DNA of 64,000 nt from Primulina eburnea (lineage: Eukaryota > Streptophyta > Magnoliopsida > Lamiales > Gesneriaceae). Below the pieces are notes generated by a model that was not told where the DNA came from, did not search any database, and worked only from the letters and a program-made list of their open reading frames with translations. This document shows positions 22,040-33,062 of this stretch, in pieces (positions within the stretch are counted from its first letter, which is position 1; every line of letters starts with the position of its first letter). The stretch is taken from positions 17,393,054 to 17,457,053 of the forward strand of contig NC_133101.1 in the NCBI RefSeq assembly GCF_022965805.1, read 5' to 3'. The translations under genes and the position numbers were made by a program.

Positions 22040-24653
22040 TCATTTCTTTGATCTCTTCCCCTTTTTGTCAAACAGCTCCATCTTGAAGGATAATTTCCGA
22101 ACAGCAGTCGAAAGGAGAGAGACAGAGGTGGATATATTTTCAACAGCAGAGGTCATCGCAACTTGTAACAGATCTATCTTTCGGGAAACAGTTGATTCCA
22201 GAAGGTCAACTCTTTTGTTAATAGTGTCTTGAGTGGTTGCAAGACTGTTAGTTATCCCTTTATGCTTCTTAATTTCATCCATTGTGGGAGTGAGAGAAGA
22301 GATAGCTTGCTGAATTGATTTTAGTTTTTCTGTGTTGAAAAATTCTGAATGTTCCAGCTTTACAGTGTGTGAAAGCTGGGTGTGCTGAATCTTAGAAATG
22401 GCTGAAATCATCTGATTCATATTATGCTGCATATTCTAGATTTCTTCCAGAACTATATCAAAGTCTGAGGAAGAGTGAAGCAGTTAAGATGTTTCAGGTG
22501 CTTGTTCTTGTGAAGGTTGATCAGAAATGACTAAAATCCTGTTCTGGACTTCAGTTTAAGCAGTTTTAAGATCAGGGATTTCTGATTCATTGACTTCTTC
22601 TGCAGTCTGAGTTGTAACTACAAGAATTTGTGCCTCTTGTTGTTCTTGCACAAAATCTGGGGCTTGCTCTTCAGTTGAAAAATTTTCAATGATTAATTGA
22701 GTTTCCTCCGATTCAGTTAGTTCATTTTCTGAAGTTTGAATGGGCACTTCAGTTTGTTCTTCACTCTCAGCAGATATTTCTTGCTGAATTAATTCTTCAG
22801 CAACAAGAAGTTGAACTGGTTCTTCAGATGATATCTGAACCTCTTGTTCTGGTTGCTCAGTTGAAGGAGCAACTGATTCAGAATGTATTGCTTCTAGCTG
22901 AGCTTCCAGGGCTACTGTCTGAATGATTTCATCAATATTGGCAAAATTTAATTCAGCCTCGGAATACATGTGTTTTTCAGCATATCCTGAACAGGTTCTT
23001 CAGCAGCCGGTTGTGGAGATGACTCTTTCTGTTGGGAGGAGAATGAATCTTCTTCTGTTTTCGAACTGGAGGATTTTTCAGTAAGAACCAATTCTTGATC
23101 TTGTTCCAAAAATCTGATTTCACTTTGTAGACGACTAAGATCTGTGTCCAGTTGGGTGAACACAGCTCTATCATTATATGCAGTTAGACCTGTGGGATTG
23201 TAGTTGGATTTCAGCTTTTCAACCATTCTATTAAGCTTTTTGGCTCTAATTTGATCAAAGAAATATTTTTGCCTTTCCAATGTCTGGGCAATAGTAGCAG
23301 CTTTGACTATTTTCAGCACAATCGCTTCAAGTTTAATAAACTTTTTCAGTTGGGATTTGTGCTTCAGCTCTTTGGCAAAAATCTCAGTCCTAAAACTCTT
23401 CCAACTATCAAAAGATTTTAATTTCGATGTGGCAAATGCATTTACCTGTTCCCAAACCAGGTCAATGTGAGTTTGGATGGCATTAGATGGCCTTGGCTCT
23501 TCAACTAGCTTGCCCTTTCATTTTTCAGTAGTGAGAATGTGAGGAATATCCAAACCAGAGTGAGTGGTGTCCACTGGTTCCTCAATATCACGCCTTTAGA
23601 TCTGGCTCGAGGCAAAATGGTAGGGCGATTTACATGAGTCAAGGGAGCTCTTACCTTAGCGGGTGCCTTTTCTTTAGTAACTGAATCATCAGGTGGAACT
23701 ACCTGCAAAGGGATAGCCTGAATAGGCTGTTGGGCAGCTGATTGAGTAATTCTCTCAGTTGGAATGAATTCCACTGATGTTATTGGTTTAGTTCTTTGCG
23801 TCCTCGGTCTCTTGACAAGTTTAGGAGAAGGAGTTTTCTCCGAATCTGATTCACCGATAATCAGTTTTCATTTTGCAGTCTTCAGTTGGGCCAAAGTTTT
23901 GGCCTTCTTGACTGGTGTTGGAGCAGGTGGTTGCGACCCAACCCCCTGTTTGATTTTTGGCGGCAAGATGTTCTTGGCAGTGAAGACCTTGAACTTTGAT
24001 GATTTTCCAGCATTGTCAGCTACCAATCCCTTTAGTTTCAAGAGATAACTGATTGGAATGGCAAAGCCTCTTGACTGTTTGGTAGATTGAAGCATATTCT
24101 TCAGAATATTGAAAATAATATGCCTCCAGTTAGCTTTCTTTTCTCCCATGATGATGGTTATCACTTGGAGTTTCTCAAGTGTAAGGGCAGCATAAGAGCC
24201 AGCCTTAGCCAATATGCCCTTCGCCACAATGTCGGCTAATAACTGAATTTCTGATTTCAGCTCTTTCTTTAGATCGGAAACCTTGATTTTCCGCCCATCA
24301 GCAGACAGCAAAGATTGCATTTCCTCAATGTCAGATGTTTTGACTTCAGAGAAGCTGACGTACCCATCAGTTGGCAAAGAGAAAATTTCTCCGAAGGTTT
24401 CTTTAGATAGGATCAACAGCTGATCATTGACAGTTACAGAGATACTTCCATCAGTAGTGACAAACCCTTTCAGATAGAATTCATTTACTTCCTTGGGGTA
24501 TATCTCCTGCGAAGATTGTCCCAAAAACATCCTGAGACCTGCAGATTCAATCTTCAGAAAGACGTTCTTAACATCAATTTCTTGAACTGATAAAACTGAG
24601 TCAAAATCAATGGCCATAGCATTCAACACGTGAGCTGGGATTTGATTCGCCAT
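22040..24653 (-). pseudogene. extra ORF downstream of copia pol (Sirevirus env-like ORF), broken
   Basis: Between pol and the 3' LTR the minus strand holds a long coding region of about 850 codons, on the pol strand. Likely start is the ATG at 24653 (MANQIPAHVLNAMAIDFDSV). The first ~260 residues are a globular domain with FDSVLSVQE, LRMFLGQSS, NEFYLKGF, KETFGEIFSLPTDG, LLADIVAKGILAKAGS, GEKKANWRHIIFNILKNM and GFAIPISYLLK. A basic/proline linker follows, then a helical segment (ERQKYFFDQIRAKKLNRMVE), a Glu/Gln-rich stretch (22560-22960), and a C-terminal coiled-coil-like part rich in heptads (TLATTQ-type, SRKIDLLQVAMTS) ending at 22040. It is broken by a TGA at 23868-23870, a frameshift near 23590 and others. 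Sireviruses are known for an extra ORF here, sometimes called env-like; I see no signal peptide or membrane segment, so the role is unknown. Confidence 0.75.
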
Positions 24654-25175
24654 TTCGGAAGATAAAATGATCTGAAATTCGTAAAAGATAAGCACTGAAA
24701 TTAGTATGCTCTTAGGAGCTGATTGTATGCGTAAGAAAGAGAACTGAATTGAAGCGAGCATAGTACATTTGTACGTGACTGTTCAAATTTGGGACACGTG
24801 TCAGTCCATGAAAAATTTGAATAAAAATATGTGTACGTGTGCTGTAAGCGTGTGTGCAAAAAGTGAACGGTTTAAAATAGGCCACGTTATGAAACTGTAG
24901 TCACGTTATTTGATTTGGAATATAATAAGTTTTTAATTTGTTAATTTATGTGAGAAGATTTGTAAAATATCCAGCTGAACGATCAGTTGGGAAAATGATT
25001 CATTTCAGTTGATAATTCACAAACAATTGTCCTCTCAGTTAACCTCTTCAAAACTGATATTCCCCCTTAATCGGTGCGTAGAATAATTAAAGTGACGGTA
25101 TAAAATAAATTTAAGGGTCAGAAAGATTATCGTTTGCTGAAACGTTGGCGACCCTTCATCTTCCATGATTTTCGG

Positions 25176-25185
25176 CTATAAATAG
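25176..25185 (+). promoter_or_regulatory. TATA box of the antisense unit in the copia
   Basis: GGCTATAAATAGAAG surrounds this site on the plus strand, a canonical plant TATA box. The first ATG lies about 60 bases downstream at 25239, a normal distance for a short leader. Confidence 0.6.
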
Positions 25186-25238
25186 AAGTAACGTGGTTAG
25201 TTTCAGTCATATTTGTGAAAATAATCAAGACAAAAAGA

Positions 25239-25742
25239 ATGGCAGATGCGAGTAGCTCGAGTGCTTCGCCGTTTGCTCTGGAGACCAGAAAGGCTGCTAT
25301 AGAACTACATAATGTCAGATTCAAGTAATTCTGATGCATGCAGTAGTAATCATATTCAAGTTACTGAAAAATTAAGTCCTTATTTAGAAGAGTTGAAGAA
25401 ATCGATGGAGGAATATGTCTTGAGAAGGTGATGTCAACGTGGTTCAAAATTCATGATTTGCAGAGGATAAGTAGTATTGGTGCTGCTCCTTCTCGTGCTC
25501 AAGTAGCAACATCAAGAAAATACATTGATCGTTTTGAAGTCAGGCATGTTACAGATCTGCTTGATGACAATGTTCTGTTACATGCAATGATATGGAAGGA
25601 ATGGTATGTAATTGAGAAGATTTCTACAACTGAATCATTTTCTAGAATCCAAATTTATGAGTTGAATAATTGGATTACAGAATGGCAGGATTCAGTTGGT
25701 TCTAAGTTATCTTCTGTAAGATGGAATCGATTTTATTCTTAA
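25239..25742 (+). pseudogene. antisense ORF between copia pol and the env-like ORF, broken by two frameshifts
   Basis: On the strand opposite to gag-pol, an ATG at 25239 opens MADASSSSASPFALETRKAA. After a shift near 25310 the frame goes on as a Ser/Asn-rich and acidic piece (SDSSNSDACSSN, YLEELKKSMEEYVLRR). After a second shift near 25428 it gives TWFKIHDLQRISSIGAAPS, then YIDRFEVRHVTDLLDDNVL, MIWKEWYVIEKISTTESFS and RIQIYELNNWITEWQ, ending TAA at 25742. AATAAA overlaps the stop. The joined product would be about 165 residues, W/I/L-rich at its C-terminus, with no membrane segment and no family I can name. Antisense additional ORFs between pol and the 3' LTR are known in some plant LTR retrotransposons. 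Base composition is closer to coding than to the AT-rich spacers around it. Confidence 0.55.
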
Positions 25743-25746
25743 TAAA
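25741..25746 (+). terminator. poly(A) signal of the antisense unit
   Basis: AATAAA begins at the stop codon (TTCTTAATAAAGTATC) and is followed by a T/G-rich stretch (TTTGTTGTTGTGTTCTTATG), a typical plant 3'-end context. Confidence 0.5.
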
Positions 25747-25822
25747 GTATCATTTCCTATTTGTTGTTGTGTTCTTATGTTCTGCAAATAGTTTTATTAG
25801 TAAAACAACATCATCAATAATT

Positions 25823-28800
25823 TTAAGACAAGTCAATTAAACCAAGAATATTACGAAAGTAAGAAAACTTAGTCTGGGGTAATGGTTTGGTGAAGATGTC
25901 AGCTGCTTGTTGCTCAGTAGAAATATATTCCAGTCTAATGTCCTTCTTCAAAGCATAATCTCTAATGAAGTGGTGCCTGACATCTATATGTTTTGTCCTT
26001 GAGTGAAGAACTGGATTATAGGTGGTGGCAATTGTGCTCGTATTGTCACAGAATATGGGAGATTCATTTGTAATTACTCCATAATCTCTCAGTTGTTGCT
26101 GGATCCAGATCAGTTGTGCACAACAACTACCAGCAGCAAGGTATTATGCTTCAGTTGTTGAGGTAGCTATGGATGTCTGCTTTTTCCTGAACCAAGAGAT
26201 CAGTCTGTCTCCTATAAACTGACAAGATCCACTTGTACTTTTACGATCAAGCTTACATCCTGCATAATCTGCATCTGAATATCCAACTAAATTTAAAGTA
26301 GAGTCTTTAGAATACCATAACCCAACATTTTGTGTACCCTTAAGATATTTCAAAATTCTTTTAGCAGCTGAGAAATGTGATTGCTTAGGATTTGCTTGAA
26401 ATCTAGCACACATACAGACAACAAATACAATATCAGGACGACTGCCAGTTAGGTACAACAATGAACCTATTAAACCTCGATATAATGTTGCCTCAACTGA
26501 TATTCCCCCTTGATCAGTGTCCAATTTTACTAATGAGCTCATGTGAGTATTTGCAGCTGAACATGATTCCATGCCAAATTTCTTCAGCATCTCTTTTGTA
26601 TATTTAGTCTGACTGATGAATATACCAGTCTCCAGTTGCTTCACTTGCATTCCAAGAAAAAATGTCAGTTCACCCATCATGCTCATTTCAAACTTATCCT
26701 GCATTAGCTTAGCAAAATTTTCGCATAGTTTGGGGTTAGTTGACCGAAATATGATATCATCAACATAAATTTGTACTAATAAAATGTGATCATTCTTAGA
26801 AAATTTGAACAAGGTCTTATCAATTGATCCAACAGCAAAATCATGATCAGTTAGAAATTTTGAGAGAGTTTCGTACCAAGCTCTGGGAGCTTGTTTAAGA
26901 CCATATACGGCTTTGTTCAAATGATATACATGATCAGGAAAATTGTGATTTACAAAACCTGGGGGTTGTTCAACATATACTTCCTCTTGTAGTTGACAGT
27001 TCAGGAATGCACTCTCTACATCCATCTGATAGATCTTGAAGTTCTTGTGTGATGCATAAGCAAGAAAAATTCTGATTGCTTCAAGTCTTGCAACTGGAGC
27101 ATACGTCTCATCATAGTCAATTCCTTCTTCTTGTCTATATCTTTGTGCCACTAATCTTGCTTTGTTGCGTCCAACTGAACCATTCTCGTTCAGTTTATTC
27201 ATGTATACCCATTTTGTACCTATAATAGTTTTTGAAATTGGTCTTGGAACTAAGTTCCAGACATTGTTATGAGTGAACTGATTTAGCTCTTCTTGCATTG
27301 CATTTACCCAGTTAGGATCAGCAAGAGCTTCATCAGTTTTCTTCGGTTCTATTTGTGAGACAAAAGCTGAATAGATAAATAAATTTAGCATTTGATTGTG
27401 AGTTCTTACTGGATCAGATGAGTTTCCTATTACCAGTTCAGGTGGATGTGATTTTCTCCATCTGTACTAAGTATTTGTTGTATCAGCAATATCTTCAGTT
27501 GGTAACTGAACACAGTTTTCAGTCTCAGTTGGTGCTTCGTCAACTGGTATTTTAATATTATCATTATGCTCTATCAACTGATCATCAGCAACGACTTCCT
27601 GCACATCTGATTGGTCCTGTACTTCGGGTTCAGGTGTTTGAAATATATTTTGATTGCCATGACATTCATTTTTGTCATCATCTTCCAAACTGATATCTGT
27701 GAATCGATCAAATAGCTCAACTTGATCAGTTGTCTTATCAGTTAGTTCAGTTTCATCGAAATCAACATGAACATATTCTTCAACATTTAGGGTTTTCTTG
27801 TTGAAGGCTCTATAAGCTATACTAACTGATGAGTATCCAAGAAATATTTCCTCTGCAGATTTAGCATCAAACGCTTTTAAATAATTTTTACCATTATCAA
27901 GAATAAAACATCTGCAGCCAAATATTTTGAAATAAGTAATTATACTTTTTCTTCCATGCCAGATCTCATATGGTGTTTTCATATGATTCTTATTAATCAT
28001 TGATCTGTTCTGAATGTAACACGCAGTGTTTACTGCTTCTGCCCAAAATCTTTGAGAAATACCAGAATCAGCAAGCATTGTTCTAGCAGCTTCTTTAAGA
28101 GTCCGATTTCTTCTCTCAGCTACACCATTTTGCTGAGGAGTTCTAGCTGCTAAGAGCTCATGCTTAATTCCAGCATTTTCTAGGAAATTTGAAAGAGTTT
28201 GATTGATGAATTCAGTTCCTCGATCAGATCTAATTCAATCAATTCCAACTGATTTTTCATTTAAAAGTCTTTTGAAGAGCTTTATCGGTTGTGAAGCAGT
28301 ATGATCTTTAGATTTGAGAAAAATAACCCAAGTAAATCTTGAAAAATCATCTACGACTACTAAGGTGTATTTCATTCCTCCTAAGCTCATGAAAGGTATA
28401 GGACCAAAGAGATCCATGTGCAACAGTTCTAAGCATCAGGATGAAGATTTACAGCCCTTGTTTTTAAAAGAGGATCGTACTTGTTTACCATACTGACATG
28501 CTGAGCAAAGTTTTTCTTTTGAAAAGTCTATTTTGGGAAAACCAGTTACAAGTTCATGTTTACTCAGATATGCAATGGATTTAAAGTTTAAGTGGTTTAG
28601 TCTCTTATGCCACAACCAGTTTTTAGATGATTTGGAAGCAATAAAACAAACTGGTGCAGAAGTTTGATCATTCCAACTGACTTTATATGTGTTTCCACAA
28701 CGTTTGCCAGTTAGTATGATTTCATCAGTTGAAGTTTTGACTGAACATGAGTTTTTGTCAAATTGTACTGAGAATCCACTGTCGCATAACTGACTGATGC

Positions 28801-29199
28801 TAATCAAGTTATATTTCAGGTTTTCTACTAATAGAACATTTTTAAAAGTAAAGTTACCATGGATAAGCTTACCCTTACCCACAGTTCTACCTTTGGAATT
28901 GTCGCCGAAACTGATATTTGGACCACTGTATTTGATCAGTTGAGATAACGTACTTTCATCTCCTGTCATATGTCGCGAACATTCACTGTCAAAATACCAT
29001 ATTGAGTTCTTGTTTGTACCTGTTACCTGTTGGCTAGATGATTCTTCTTCTGCATCATTAGCCATCAAGCACTTTACTTCCTCATCATCACTAGAACTGC
29101 ATGAGTTTTCTGGTTCTGACTCCTCACTGTCAGTTTCTTCCCATTTAGATTTGTTTTCTTTAGCTAAGAGTACCTCATGTTTCTTTCTGAAGAACTTCT
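25823..29199 (-). pseudogene. Sirevirus-like copia pol: protease, integrase, reverse transcriptase, RNase H (broken)
   Basis: Domains run in copia order on the minus strand. Protease: SIWYFDSECSRHMTGD near 28980, where the usual DSG catalytic triplet reads DSE. GAG-pre-integrase: LWHKRLNHLNFKSI with KLCSACQYGKQ (HHCC zinc site). Integrase core: HMDLFGPIPF, VVVDDFSRFTWV, then RSDRGTEF and QQNGVAERRNRT across a stop at about 28232-28236. Reverse transcriptase: [50 protein letters not shown], and the catalytic QIYVDDIIF. RNase [20 protein letters not shown]. The C-terminal part continues past a TAG at 26144-26146 to a TAA at 25823. Several stops and shifts separate the parts, so no full polyprotein can be made. 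Integrase before RT identifies Ty1/copia; the downstream extra ORF points to the Sirevirus lineage. Confidence 0.9.
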
Positions 29200-30216
29200 T
29201 ATCTTCCTTGGGTTTTCTTTTGTGTTCATATGATTTTTTTCTTCTATCAGTTGAACCTTGACTTTCCTTCTTGGGTTTAGGACAATCAGCAATAAAGTGA
29301 CCTGATTTGCCACAGTTGTAGCAGGCATTTGATTCATCTTTGGAGTTGTTCCTTTCGTATGGCTTTTGGAATTTCCTTGATTCTTTCTCATGAACCTTCC
29401 GAATTTTTTGATGAACAATGACATAGCATCACTGCTCAACTGATCAGCAGATTTCTCGATTGAACTGTTTGGTTCTGTTCTGACAGCAGCTAGAGTAGTT
29501 GTGGCTGAAGGGGTAGATGGTTCTCATTCTCTGGTCTGCAGCTCAAATTCATAAGCCTTTAAATCAGCAAACGGATCATGAAGTTCAATTTGGTTCAAAT
29601 CTTTGGACTCCCTCATTGCCATGGTCTTGACATCCCATTCCTTGGGAAGACCTCTCATTACCTTCAGTGCAACCTCTTTGTTGGTACTCCCTTCTATCTA
29701 GTTGTCAATGGAATTATGGATATACACTTTTCCAAGTGCATTTAACTCATTGATGATACTGCTTACTCTTTCATCATACTCGTGCATTGATTCACCTGCT
29801 TTCATTTTGATGTTATCAAATTTTTGAACAACAACATAAAGTTTATTTTCTTTGGTTTGATCATTTCCTTCACACAGTTGGATCAGCTTTTCCCAAATTT
29901 CTTTGGCTGACTTACACATCTTTATTTTGCTGAAGGTTACTTTGTCCAGCGTTTTGTACAGAATGTCTTTAGCCACATCATCAAGATTTGCTTTTCTTTT
30001 ATCTTCAGTTGTCCATTCATCTCTGGGCTTTTCTATTCTTTGTGGTGCCCCTTTTGTTATGGCAATTGCTGTATTTGTTTTTAGAATCTTCATAGGTCCA
30101 TCAGTTGTGACATACCACATGTCATCATCTTGTGCAGCTAAATGAGCCTGCATTCTGATTTTCCAATCATCAAAATCTTCTCTGGAGAACATAGGAATTT
30201 TGTTGAATGAAGTCAT
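29200..30216 (-). pseudogene. Sirevirus-like copia gag (broken)
   Basis: The likely start is the ATG at 30216 (MTSFNKIPMFSREDFDDWK). The copia Gag core (UBN2-like) follows: MQAHLAAQDDDMWYV, ANLDDVAKDILYKTL, SAKEIWEKLIQLCEG, ENKLYVVVQKFDNIKM, and MHEYDERVSSIINELNALG. A TAG at 29698-29700 interrupts it, after which the frame continues (KEVALKVMRGLPKEWDVK, DLKAYEFELQTRE) to a TGA near 29527. A CCHC zinc knuckle (CYNCGKSGHFIADC) is encoded near 29285-29330 in another frame, so at least one frameshift is present. Gag would form the particle and bind the element RNA. Confidence 0.88.
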
Positions 30217-30262
30217 GCTAGCAAGTTTATAGATCAAAAGTATTCAAGAACAAGATTCAACC

Positions 30263-30274
30263 GCTCTGTTAGTA
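30263..30274. other. chimeric junction: copia PBS half joined to gypsy pol tail
   Basis: Copia sequence is intact through GATTCAACCGCTCTG (30268), six bases into the complement of its PBS, where an intact copy continues ATACCACTTGATAGG (59780). Instead TTAGTATCTTGGATCG of gypsy pol follows, identical to 56849 onward. CTG is shared by both partners at the joint. Confidence 0.85.
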
Positions 30275-30506
30275 TCTTGGATCGTAAAGATAAAGTTTTA
30301 CGCAATAAAGTTATACCACTTGTATGTGTTCAGTGGTCAAGGCATGGGGTAGAAGAACCAACATGAGAAACAGAACAGAAGATGAGAGCATCTTATCCAT
30401 ATCTGTTTGATTCTTAGTAATGTATTGTTGGTTTCGTATCGTGTGTAAGATATATGTGTATAAACAGAAATTTCGAGGACGAAATTTGTTTTAAGGGGTG
30501 GAGAAG
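30269..30506 (+). pseudogene. duplicate of the gypsy-1 pol tail plus PPT
   Basis: It matches 56849-57086 with few differences. It encodes VSILDRKDKVLRNKVIPLV and the end of a chromodomain-like tail, stopping at TAG 30415-30417. Both copies carry the same TGA where other elements have TGG (EE[P/S]T*ET), so they share a common defective ancestor. The polypurine tract TTAAGGGGTGGAGAAG precedes the LTR. A normal element would have host DNA, not its own pol end, to the left of its first LTR. Confidence 0.85.
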
Positions 30507-32894
30507 TGTAAGGCCCTGTAATTAATTATCCGGTAATTTTGGCATAATTAGAATAATTATTGAGTTGTGAATTAAAATAATTAATTATGCCAAATAAATT
30601 CAAGAAGTGTGTTAAAAATATGTATTTTAGAATATCAGAGAATTTAACGATATAAAATACATATAGAGTTTAAATAACACACGAGAGCAAAATAAATACA
30701 GACCGGGATAAATGGGCTTGAGTTACTATTTGATGTAACCAAATATACAATATATAAATATACATATACATACACACATATCTCATGGAAAAGAGATAAG
30801 AAGTAAGAGAAAGAAGAAAACCCATTTCCCTCAACCCCATTCCCGCAACCCTTGTAGCAGCTGCGGGAAAGTTGCGATATCTCCTCCGTCCGACGTCCAA
30901 ATCTTGATCGGTCTAAAGGAATGTCTTTATAACATCCTAAGCTTCGATTCAAATCAAAAATTGCGAAGTTTGAGCAAGGATTCGGGTAGATCAAAGCTGC
31001 TCTTCCGGTGCTCTGTTTCTGCGCGAATTCTTCCTGTTTTGGGGTGAGAGTTTTGGTGTTGCTGCGATTTTTACAGCTTGAATTTGTAGAAATGACTTAT
31101 AAAGAACTTGTAGCTTTATTTGTTAGATTTCTATAGCCGTTGGAATCATTGAATTTGGATAAGAAACTTCTACCAAAATGTGTCAAATCAAATTCTGAAA
31201 TGGTGCTGTGCAGGACACCTACTGTAATTCGAGTTTTTGTCAATTATGCGCTCGCATTCTGGACTTGTGATTGATAACGAAGTTGTAGAGCTATGTGTTG
31301 TCTTCGTAATGATATAAAATTCGTTAAATTCCATTACTAATTGAGCAAGTTATGCTTGTTTTTATGGAACTGCTCAATGTGTGAGATTCTGTCCGCGAAT
31401 TCATAAGTAGCAGTGTATTCTTGAAAATTCTGAGAATAATCTACTGAGATTCTGAAGATGGTTTCAACTGGAAAAACTTAGATAATTGAGTTATCTTTCA
31501 TTTCCAATGGGCGGATACTAATTTGAGTTAATATTGAGTGAGATACGAATTTTATGCTCTTTTGTGCCAAATTGGATATTGGTATGGAATGTAGTTTTCA
31601 TGATCAACTTATTGTTGCTTTGTTCAGGCCGAGGGTCTTGAAGAGAAGTTTTTATTGGATTGTCAAGTTGGTATAGGTATGTTACAGTTCGGTAACATAC
31701 GACGGTAAAACATAAATTATGTTTAATTGTCATTCTGTGTTACATGATTTTGTTTATGATTTGCTGACGGTTGTAATATGTTAAATGCCTTCGTTGTGAT
31801 ATATGTTTATTATTGTGACATATCATTTGCATTTAGTATAGGGCATACTGTTGTGACATTCATGTTGAGCCCTATCATTCTTGTTAGCCGTTGTAGATAT
31901 CCGTTGTTATCTGGCACTGTTGTTTATCTCGGAATCATAGTGTGGATGATAGGCCTATACACATGAGACCGTAGATGTGATTGAACAATCCCGTGGGTAG
32001 TGCAGCCTTTTGAGGTGAGCGCTGGGATTGTGTCATCTAGTTTGTTCTGTTGTGCCATCATGTTATAGCGTATCAGCTGTATGGAGGCCGAGTCAGGGGT
32101 GTTATTCAGCACAGCTTGGCATACCTCGCATACTTGGCAGAGAGGTTTAGCTGCATGACGAAGTAGCTCCCCTGTGTTGTTGCTCGAGCATTATTCCAAT
32201 TTTTATCGTACCGTTTGTTGGCTCCTGTTTCTCGGTTATTCATTGAGCCTTTCATGCATTGCATATTACATTTTATTATATGATTATGCATGATTTATGT
32301 TTATTATTGTTATTGTTGAACTATTTCATACCAGAATCCTAACCTCAGTTGTTTACTGTGGGGGCTGCTGTGGTTCCTTTTGGGCACCATGGTAGATCTC
32401 CCAAGTCGTTTTGCAGCATCAGGCCGGGGTTCCGCCAGTGGAGCTCGAGATTGAGGTTGGATTGCTTGGTCTGTTCAGTGGAGTTTTCTAGTTAGTTTAT
32501 ATATATGTCTTGAGTTTGTTTCAGTCTTGTATTGTATTTTATCTGCTGGGAAGATGCCCTGTGTATCCCCTGTGTATCTGTAGTAATATTTGGTTGTTCT
32601 TGTTATGTTCTGAGTCGACTCTGTGATATTCTTGATATGGTTAGTAATTGGTAAGTTTTAAATTCTGTTTAGTCCTGGCCAGTGCGGCTATAGGTTGTTG
32701 ACTCTAGTTGGAGTATATTTTGATATAAAATGCTGCTTGAGTTTTCGGGATGTCTTATTTACGGGGAGGTCATGCCGAAATTTTTCTAGGCCCTGAGGTC
32801 CGTTTTAAAGTATTTTAAACATTTTTCCGATGCAGTTTTAAATCAAACTATTATGTTTGATCATTAATTGTTGTTAGAGTAATTGGGCCTCACA
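30507..32894 (+). mobile_element. left LTR of gypsy-1 (2388 bp)
   Basis: It starts TGTAAGGCCCTGTAATTAAT and ends TAATTGGGCCTCACA. It pairs with 57087-59416. Relative to the right LTR it holds about 63 extra bases near 32263-32330 and lacks an 18-base piece near 31165. Substitutions are spread along the length, so the insertion is not recent. Confidence 0.92.
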
Positions 32895-32897
32895 TCT

Positions 32898-32909
32898 TGG
32901 AATCAGAGC
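32898..32909 (+). promoter_or_regulatory. primer-binding site of gypsy-1
   Basis: TGGAATCAGAGC lies three bases after the LTR; it differs by one base from the tRNA-iMet complement TGGTATCAGAGC. Confidence 0.8.
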
Positions 32910-33062
32910 GTAAACTGGGATACGCTCGAACTAGAGTCTAGGACACTTGAGTCTTGGAAATAAAATGGTTGTTGCGCATGTGTATGCTACTTGACAACAT
33001 ACTTATGTGGTTATATGTTTTGTTTACTTCCATTCTAATTGTTTGGTGTTTTATCTTATAGA

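Noticed and set aside
22556..22969. Glu/Gln-rich frame as a separate gene
   Set aside because: It lies on the same strand between parts of the env-like ORF and fits as its acidic middle section, separated by frameshifts.
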